11,152 bases of DNA from JBEBSD01 sp040394475 (GTDB lineage Bacteria > Bacteroidota > Bacteroidia > Cytophagales > Spirosomataceae), in contig JBEBSD010000124.1 in assembly GCA_040394475.1 (NCBI GenBank), positions 1 to 11,152 of the forward strand. The letters run 5' to 3'. The translations under genes and the position numbers were made by a program. The notes under the pieces are model-generated. The model saw only the letters and a list, made by a program, of their open reading frames with translations, was not told where the DNA came from and ran no database searches. Positions 6,727 through 11,152 of this stretch are shown here, one piece after another; positions within the stretch are counted from its first letter, which is position 1, and each line of letters opens with the position of its first letter.

Positions 6727-7983
6727 TTATGTAAGGGAGGTCCTCACGGTAATGATTGTGCCGCTTCCGACGACGCTGTTGATCCGGAGGACGGCCTGTA
6801 ATTTTTCGGCACGGGCAACCATATTTTTCAAGCCGTTTCCCCGGGTCGCGGCAGCAGGGTCCATGCCTTTGCCATTGTCCTGTACCGTAACCTCGAGTCC
6901 GGCCGGGATAACCCTGAACCCGATGTCGACCCGGCCGGCGCGGCTGTACTTGGCTGCATTGGTAATGGCTTCTTTCAGGATCAGATAAAGCTCTTTACGG
7001 GTGTTGAGATTCAGCCGGATTTCTTCCGTGAGCTGATCCGTTTCGAAATGATAGGAGATGCCGGAAGGTTCCAGGATTTCTGCTGCAAACTCTTTCAGGC
7101 GGACGATCATCTTCGGTAATGTGTCGTTTTCGGGATGAACCGCCCATACGATGTCACCCATAGCATCCATCATCCGGCGGCTGTTGTCCCGGATGCGCTG
7201 AAGGTATTCGTAAGCCCTTGGCCCCTCTTGTTGCTCGATCGCAATTTTGCTGAGAATATTAATACTGGTAAGGGTACTGCCCATTTCATCATGCAGGTCA
7301 CGGGCGAGACTGGTACGGATTTTCTCTTCGGTGAGGTACCGGGCCAGTTTGTCGCTGCAAAGTCCGGCAATCCTTTCCAGGATTTCCAGATGTCGTTGGG
7401 TATAGAAATTTTTTTGCGAGCTTTCCGTATCAATGATACCAAAAACCTTCCCGTCCACGAAAATCGGGATACTCAGTTCCGAATACCGGCGCTGATCATC
7501 GAGTATATAGCGATCGTCTTTCGTAGTGTCGCCCACCAGAATGGCCTTCCCGAGCAGGGCGGCATGTCCTGTAATGCCCTTTCCCAACGGGATAATGATC
7601 GGGTTTAAAATCTCATGCTTCACGGGATTTTTGGGGCCGTAAGCGGCTTTCTGGACCAGAACTTCTTTTTTGTCGTCGTAGAGATAAATCACACAATCTT
7701 CAAAGCCGAGTTTGGCAATACAGTTTTTGGCGATATCCCAGAATACATCCTCTACCGTGTTATTCCCGTAGAGTGAAGTAGCAAAGTAATTGACAATACG
7801 CTCTGCCTGTAATTGCCGGGTCAGCCGGATATACAGCAGGATGCCGGTCAGTAACAGGGCGACCGTTAAAAATAACCAGGCTTCCCAATGCTTCCAGAAC
7901 GGCAGGCCTGCGTCGGAAAGCGCAAAAACGGAGAAGGAGGTTGCAGGCGAAGACAGGAACGCGCACGTCATAAATGTTGCCAT
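6727..7983 (-). CDS. Membrane sensor histidine kinase with GAF and HisKA_3 domains
   Basis: A 418-residue kinase. Residues 5-22 are weakly hydrophobic (signal-like), and a transmembrane helix lies at about 35-53. A GAF domain spans about 65-215 (VIYLYDD, GKGITGHAALLGK, SELSIPI, FGIIDTES). The HisKA_3 dimerisation domain contains the phosphoacceptor His231 (ARDLHDEMGSTL), and the HATPase domain contains Asn342 (KEAITNAAKYS), the G1 box DNGKGM (369-374) and the G2 box GNGLKNM (382-388). HisKA_3 kinases pair with NarL-type regulators, matching the downstream gene 63 bp away. The FWKHW segment just before the helix resembles the junction after Y_Y_Y domains in the large propeller sensors of Bacteroidota, but the propeller and Y_Y_Y parts are absent. 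This leaves almost no periplasmic sensor, so the cytoplasmic GAF domain is the likely input. The start is the ATG at 7983, with an A-rich leader; Met5 is an alternative. Confidence 0.93.
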   Translation of the reverse strand: MATFMTCAFLSSPATSFSVFALSDAGLPFWKHWEAWLFLTVALLLTGILLYIRLTRQLQAERIVNYFATSLYGNNTVEDVFWDIAKNCIAKLGFEDCVIYLYDDKKEVLVQKAAYGPKNPVKHEILNPIIIPLGKGITGHAALLGKAILVGDTTKDDRYILDDQRRYSELSIPIFVDGKVFGIIDTESSQKNFYTQRHLEILERIAGLCSDKLARYLTEEKIRTSLARDLHDEMGSTLTSINILSKIAIEQQEGPRAYEYLQRIRDNSRRMMDAMGDIVWAVHPENDTLPKMIVRLKEFAAEILEPSGISYHFETDQLTEEIRLNLNTRKELYLILKEAITNAAKYSRAGRVDIGFRVIPAGLEVTVQDNGKGMDPAAATRGNGLKNMVARAEKLQAVLRINSVVGSGTIITVRTSLT

Positions 7984-8026
7984 CTGACTTGTTTTTTTTC
8001 GGAACGTCCTGATACAGAACTTACTC

Positions 8027-8034
8027 CAAAAATA
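8027..8034 (-). promoter_or_regulatory. Bacteroidota -7 promoter element for the kinase-regulator operon
   Basis: On the minus strand this reads TATTTTTG, an exact match to the TAnnTTTG -7 consensus of the Bacteroidota primary sigma factor, 43 bp before the kinase ATG. The region about 20 bp further upstream (TTATGATC) has no clear TTG -33 element, so the assignment rests on the -7 match and position alone. Confidence 0.5.
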
Positions 8035-8102
8035 CGGGTTATCTGTCGGTGATCATAATGAAGGAAATAAAAAGGGAAAAGGAATTCGTAAGTGGTCAGC
8101 TT

Positions 8103-8119
8103 CAGCGGTGAAACCGCTG
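8103..8119. repeat. Perfect 7-bp stem hairpin (CAGCGGT/ACCGCTG)
   Basis: CAGCGGT (8103-8109) and ACCGCTG (8113-8119) form a perfect 7-bp stem with a GAA loop. It lies between the rhamnosidase stop and the kinase promoter, 26 bp from the larger hairpin at 8146-8180. No T-run follows on either strand. It may be a REP-like element or part of the 3' end of the rhamnosidase transcript. Confidence 0.4.
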
Positions 8120-8145
8120 GTGGTTAGGCCGGGACGGAAAGGTGT

Positions 8146-8180
8146 AGCACCCCCGCTCGTTCCGAAATGGCGGGGGCGCT
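8146..8180 (-). terminator. GC-rich hairpin right after the rhamnosidase stop codon
   Basis: On the minus strand AGCGCCCCCGC (8180-8170) pairs with GCGGGGGTGCT (8156-8146): eleven pairs including one G-U wobble, around a 13-nt loop. It begins 8 nt after the rhamnosidase stop codon. The pairing is complete only in the minus-strand transcript, because the plus strand would have an A-C mismatch; this fits a role at the 3' end of the rhamnosidase mRNA. The tail (ACACCTTTCC) lacks a proper T-tract, so it may stabilise the 3' end or act with a factor rather than be a classical intrinsic terminator. Confidence 0.5.
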
Positions 8181-8188
8181 GTTAATCT

Positions 8189-10990
8189 TTAGAATGATAA
8201 AGGCGTCGTGCTGGTGACTGTAACAGGGCCTAACAGGCCCGAGGTTTTCAATGGAAGCTCGTTCCAGGGCACCAGGTTTTTGTTGGCTTTGACAAGATTC
8301 GTCTGGGTGAACCGTTCTCCGGTAATCGCATCACCTGTCAGCCGGTTGCTCCAGGTGTTGGCAACTTCGATCCGGAGTGTGTTGGCGCCCTCTTTGACAA
8401 CGGAAGAAATGTCAAACCGGTGTGGTTTGCTCCAGGAAATCCCCAGGTGTTGTTCATTGAGCCAAACATCTGCGACTTCGGCTACTTCGCCGAGATCCAA
8501 TAATACGACGGACTTGTCGGCAGCAATCCGGAACTCGAAATCGGTGCTGTAGGACGCGATTCCGGAGTAGTAGCGGATCACCGGGTCGGTAGATGTTGTC
8601 CAGGAGGTGAGCTGCGGGAACTCGGTAACCTGCGTCGCACCCTGGTTAAAGGTAACCTGCCAGGGATCCGTTAGCGTTGCACGGGTGGCAGCGTGTTTCA
8701 GGGAAATGATTTCAGTACCTTTTTTTAATTGATAGTCATCATCCTGATGGAACACAATGCCTTGTGGTGTATAACTCAAATGAGGCGGATGGCTGCCTGT
8801 AAACTGGAGCTGATCGGCATGCGGCAACGAACCGGTCTGTGAAAAGACCACAAAAAGGGTCTCATAAGGCGCAAGCGTAACGGGGAGTTGAACATGCCGG
8901 TCTTGCTGTTCCCAGATGATTACCGGTACTGTCTTACCGGTGGCTGGGTCCCAGATTTCGGGAGTTTTGTCTGATTGACGGAACGAACAAACTCGTGATA
9001 CCGTTTCGCCCGTGGTATTGCGTACCAGGTAAAAGTCGCTGTCGGTAGCGGTGTAGTGGATGTAGTCAAGTTCACCGGCGGCCATGGTGCTATAAGAAAA
9101 GTCTGGGGGAAGCTGGAGGGCTTCCAGGATATTGTCGCCTGCCAATACGCCGCCCTTAGCTTCCAGTTCCCTGATTCTGGCCAGGGCCTCCGGGTTGGAA
9201 CGATGGCCTTTTCCAAGGCTTAATACCTTGTAGCGACCGACTCCGGGCAACACCCAGTAACCATCTTCGACGGTAAGTGCTTTCAGCAGGATTTCGGTAT
9301 TGACGATTTCGTAATCGTAACCGTCCCCTACCTTGAACAGTGTGTTTTTAGGAGGTACCAGGTTCGGGATATCGTCGCCGTAATAATACAGGACATCGGC
9401 GTGGAAGCTGGTATTTTGCAGGATATAAGAAATGCGGCTGAGGTAATCGTTGAATGGCTTCACTTTAGGCCACCAGACACGCTTGTCGTTGTAATGGGTC
9501 CCTGCCCAGTAGACGATTCCCGGCACTCCGAATTCGGAAGGATTGTGCGTGAAACCATGGATGACCAGCCGGTTCATTCCTTCAGCAAATGCACGATCGG
9601 CAATAATTTTCAGGTCGGCCGGTCCTTCCTGCCAATCCCAGTAACTCGTAAAGGCTTCTTCTTCTACAATTCCTAATTTGTAAATATGGGAGGCAGCTGC
9701 TATTTCTTTAACCAGCCAGATGTAATCAACGATACTGTCTTCTTTAAAGAAGGTCCGGTTGTACCAGAATTCACCGCGCGGGATATCCAGGGAACCGAGG
9801 GCTTTCAGGGTTTCGGCCGGAATGTGATGCGAGTGGCCGGGGCCGCCGGCTTCGGAAATTATCTGCAATCCATGACGGTTGCAGATTTCACGTGCTTTCC
9901 GGTAATGATTGTGGATCATCAGCTCGGAAAAGGTTTTTAAAAAGTCGTAATTGAACTGTGCCGTTACTTCTTTGTCGAAAAAATCCGGATCGAAGACAGC
10001 GGGCAGGAACTTGTCAATCGGATAGCCGTGGAGCTTCCTGAAAGTAGCCGGCAGCGTTGCCGTCCAGGCAAAGTCTTTTGCTTCGTAACTGGCCAGGTAA
10101 AAGTATTTCAGAGCGGTTTTGGAAAGATCCCCCAAAACCGGCTGCAGCCGGTCTATAAAATAATTGATATGCATTTCCGTAGCCGTGGAATCGAAATGAT
10201 CGATAATCGGACCATTGGAATTGGGTGACGGACGTGCCAGCTGCTCGCCCGAATTGGAGCAGATAAACCGGTAAATGTCCCAATCTCCCTGAGGAGCTTC
10301 CCAGCTGAGCTGATCGGTTTCGCTGTTGAAAAATGCGGTTACATTGATAACCTCGCTAGTGTCGGCAAGCGATTTACGGATTTTTGGTACCGCCAGGACC
10401 GCAATGTCCTCCCAGTAAGCGGGTTTGCCATTTGCTCCATATTCAATTAAACGGGGCTGTTTATTCCGCGCAGGGGTGATCTCCGGAAATGGAACCGTAA
10501 ACGTTTCAGTAGGGGAGCCGCTGTAAGCTGTCCGCGAGTAGTAGACGGTTTTGGCAGCATGCTGCGGCTGGACCCAGCTGCCGCCGGCATTCCAGCTGCT
10601 GGCCAGTCCTAACCCGACCTCCATATCCAGTTTCCCGGCCTCTTCTACCGCCACCTGGATCGCCTTTAACGACGAATCTCCCATAAAAGCAGGCCCGGCA
10701 GGGATGATGTTCCCGGGGTCACTGGCAGGCAGAATCCCGATCTCAAAGATATCGACACCCCCAATACCGGCGGCTTTCATGGAACGCAATTCTTCTTTGA
10801 TCCGGACGCTATCGGTATAGCCATTCAGCCACCACCAATAGACTTTTGGACGGGCCATGCCTTGTGGGTCCGGAAATGCTTCCTTTAGTTCCTGGTAGGA
10901 TAAGGGCTGGGTTTGATCATCGGGCGCGCCAGGGGAGCAGCTCCATAAGGAAATGCAAACAAGGCATGCCAGGTAAGTTGAGCGGTTCAT
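8189..10990 (-). CDS. GH106-family alpha-L-rhamnosidase, predicted lipoprotein
   Basis: A 933-residue glycoside hydrolase resembling GH106, inverting enzymes that remove terminal alpha-L-rhamnose from pectic and other glycans or glycosides. Visible signatures: WWWLNGYTDSVRIKEEL (52-68) and GIGGVDIFEIG (75-85) near the N-terminus; SYEAKDFAWTATLP (301-314); ISEAGGPGHSHHIPAE (378-393); EEEAFTSYWDWQEGP (443-457); and HGFTHNPSEFGVPG with YWAGTHYN (478-501). Catalytic carboxylates are probably among Glu380, Glu443-445 and nearby acids, which is not resolved here. A C-terminal beta-sandwich domain at about 800-925 carries VWLNEQHLG. The N-terminus is a signal with lipobox LWSC (Cys18), so membrane anchoring is likely, although Trp at -2 is unusual. 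Length is typical or slightly short. The ATG at 10990 follows ACACAAAA without a Shine-Dalgarno, 7 bp after a heptamer array. No SusC/D genes are adjacent. Confidence 0.85.
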   Translation of the reverse strand: MNRSTYLACLVCISLWSCSPGAPDDQTQPLSYQELKEAFPDPQGMARPKVYWWWLNGYTDSVRIKEELRSMKAAGIGGVDIFEIGILPASDPGNIIPAGPAFMGDSSLKAIQVAVEEAGKLDMEVGLGLASSWNAGGSWVQPQHAAKTVYYSRTAYSGSPTETFTVPFPEITPARNKQPRLIEYGANGKPAYWEDIAVLAVPKIRKSLADTSEVINVTAFFNSETDQLSWEAPQGDWDIYRFICSNSGEQLARPSPNSNGPIIDHFDSTATEMHINYFIDRLQPVLGDLSKTALKYFYLASYEAKDFAWTATLPATFRKLHGYPIDKFLPAVFDPDFFDKEVTAQFNYDFLKTFSELMIHNHYRKAREICNRHGLQIISEAGGPGHSHHIPAETLKALGSLDIPRGEFWYNRTFFKEDSIVDYIWLVKEIAAASHIYKLGIVEEEAFTSYWDWQEGPADLKIIADRAFAEGMNRLVIHGFTHNPSEFGVPGIVYWAGTHYNDKRVWWPKVKPFNDYLSRISYILQNTSFHADVLYYYGDDIPNLVPPKNTLFKVGDGYDYEIVNTEILLKALTVEDGYWVLPGVGRYKVLSLGKGHRSNPEALARIRELEAKGGVLAGDNILEALQLPPDFSYSTMAAGELDYIHYTATDSDFYLVRNTTGETVSRVCSFRQSDKTPEIWDPATGKTVPVIIWEQQDRHVQLPVTLAPYETLFVVFSQTGSLPHADQLQFTGSHPPHLSYTPQGIVFHQDDDYQLKKGTEIISLKHAATRATLTDPWQVTFNQGATQVTEFPQLTSWTTSTDPVIRYYSGIASYSTDFEFRIAADKSVVLLDLGEVAEVADVWLNEQHLGISWSKPHRFDISSVVKEGANTLRIEVANTWSNRLTGDAITGERFTQTNLVKANKNLVPWNELPLKTSGLLGPVTVTSTTPLSF

Positions 10991-10997
10991 TTTTGTG

Positions 10998-11060
10998 TAG
11001 GTATTAGGGAATAGGTGTTAGGTGTTAGGTGTTAGGGGTTAGGGGTTAGGGAATAGGTTT
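10998..11060. repeat. Nine tandem TAGGNNN heptamers beside the rhamnosidase start
   Basis: Nine consecutive in-register 7-bp units, each beginning TAGG on the plus strand: TAGGTAT, TAGGGAA, TAGGTGT three times, TAGGGGT twice, TAGGGAA, TAGGTTT. A tenth, degenerate TGGGTTG follows. The array ends 7 bp upstream of the minus-strand ATG at 10990, so it occupies the leader or promoter region of the rhamnosidase gene, and its transcript would be C-rich. The plus strand carries four G-runs of three or more at 11035-11064, a possible G-quadruplex in the template strand. Exact adjacent copies suggest expansion by slippage. Confidence 0.9.
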
Positions 11061-11080
11061 TGGGTTGTTTTATTCTTTAC

Positions 11081-11126
11081 CTCCATGGTCTGTGTCTCCA
11101 TGGTCTGTGTCTTCACAGACCATCCC
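11081..11126. repeat. Dispersed hairpin repeat, right copy, with a 15-bp tandem duplication
   Basis: The block 11098-11126 is identical to 7-35: a 10-bp perfect stem (11100-11109 with 11114-11123), loop TCTT, then CCC. Just before it a 15-bp unit, CTCCATGGTCTGTGT, is present twice in tandem (11081-11095 and 11096-11110), so the left arm of the hairpin is duplicated. It lies about 90 bp upstream of the rhamnosidase start, beyond the heptamer array. The rest of the right end to 11152 shows no gene. Confidence 0.8.
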
Positions 11127-11152
11127 ATCACCAGCCCGGAAGCGAATTATGA

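Noticed and set aside
10998..11060. Telomere-like repeat suggesting a linear replicon end, or a CRISPR array
   Set aside because: The 7-bp units are too short and spacer-free for CRISPR, and non-repetitive DNA continues past the array on both sides, so it is an internal tandem repeat.
1..11152. A polysaccharide utilisation locus built around the rhamnosidase
   Set aside because: There is no SusC, SusD, hybrid two-component sensor, transporter or second glycoside hydrolase in the window; one GH106-like lipoprotein is not enough.

Overview
The window looks like chromosomal DNA of a Bacteroidota member, perhaps near Chitinophagaceae or Cytophagales (inference). The evidence is the absence of clear Shine-Dalgarno sequences with A-rich leaders instead, a -7 element of the form TAnnTTTG ahead of the sensor kinase, a GH106-type lipoprotein, and a DUF6807 / PVC-type cytochrome fusion. 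No phage, insertion sequence, CRISPR array, tRNA or rRNA is visible. GC content is about half throughout and nothing suggests recent transfer.

Layout, left to right. (1) A 29-bp hairpin repeat at the left edge. (2) A plus-strand pair 16 bp apart: an exported sugar isomerase/epimerase-like TIM-barrel protein and a KDPG-aldolase-family enzyme. (3) Only 2 bp away, tail to tail, a 1268-residue minus-strand protein that joins a DUF6807 domain, a PVC-type dehydrogenase-like propeller, alpha-helical repeats and a C-terminal cytochrome c domain. (4) A 391-bp gap that holds a probable unlisted 43-residue single-pass membrane protein, a weak terminator and a cluster of operator-like dyads and direct repeats. 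(5) A two-component pair on the minus strand: a histidine kinase with TM, GAF, HisKA_3 and HATPase domains, followed by a NarL/LuxR-type response regulator. (6) A 205-bp gap with a promoter element and two GC-rich hairpins. (7) A GH106-like alpha-L-rhamnosidase lipoprotein on the minus strand, preceded by nine tandem TAGGNNN heptamers. (8) A second copy of the 29-bp hairpin, with a partial tandem duplication.

Working together (inference): the exported isomerase-like protein, the aldolase and the heme-containing dehydrogenase-like fusion suggest oxidative carbohydrate catabolism, some of it outside the cytoplasm. The rhamnosidase would release L-rhamnose from plant or microbial glycans. No SusC/SusD pair, transporter or kinase gene is present, so this is not a classical polysaccharide utilisation locus. 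The two-component pair lies between the rhamnosidase and the cytochrome fusion and could control either, but no site links them directly. The most unusual points are the heptamer array beside a start codon, the four-part fusion gene, the small membrane protein with its upstream repeats, and the shared hairpin at both edges.
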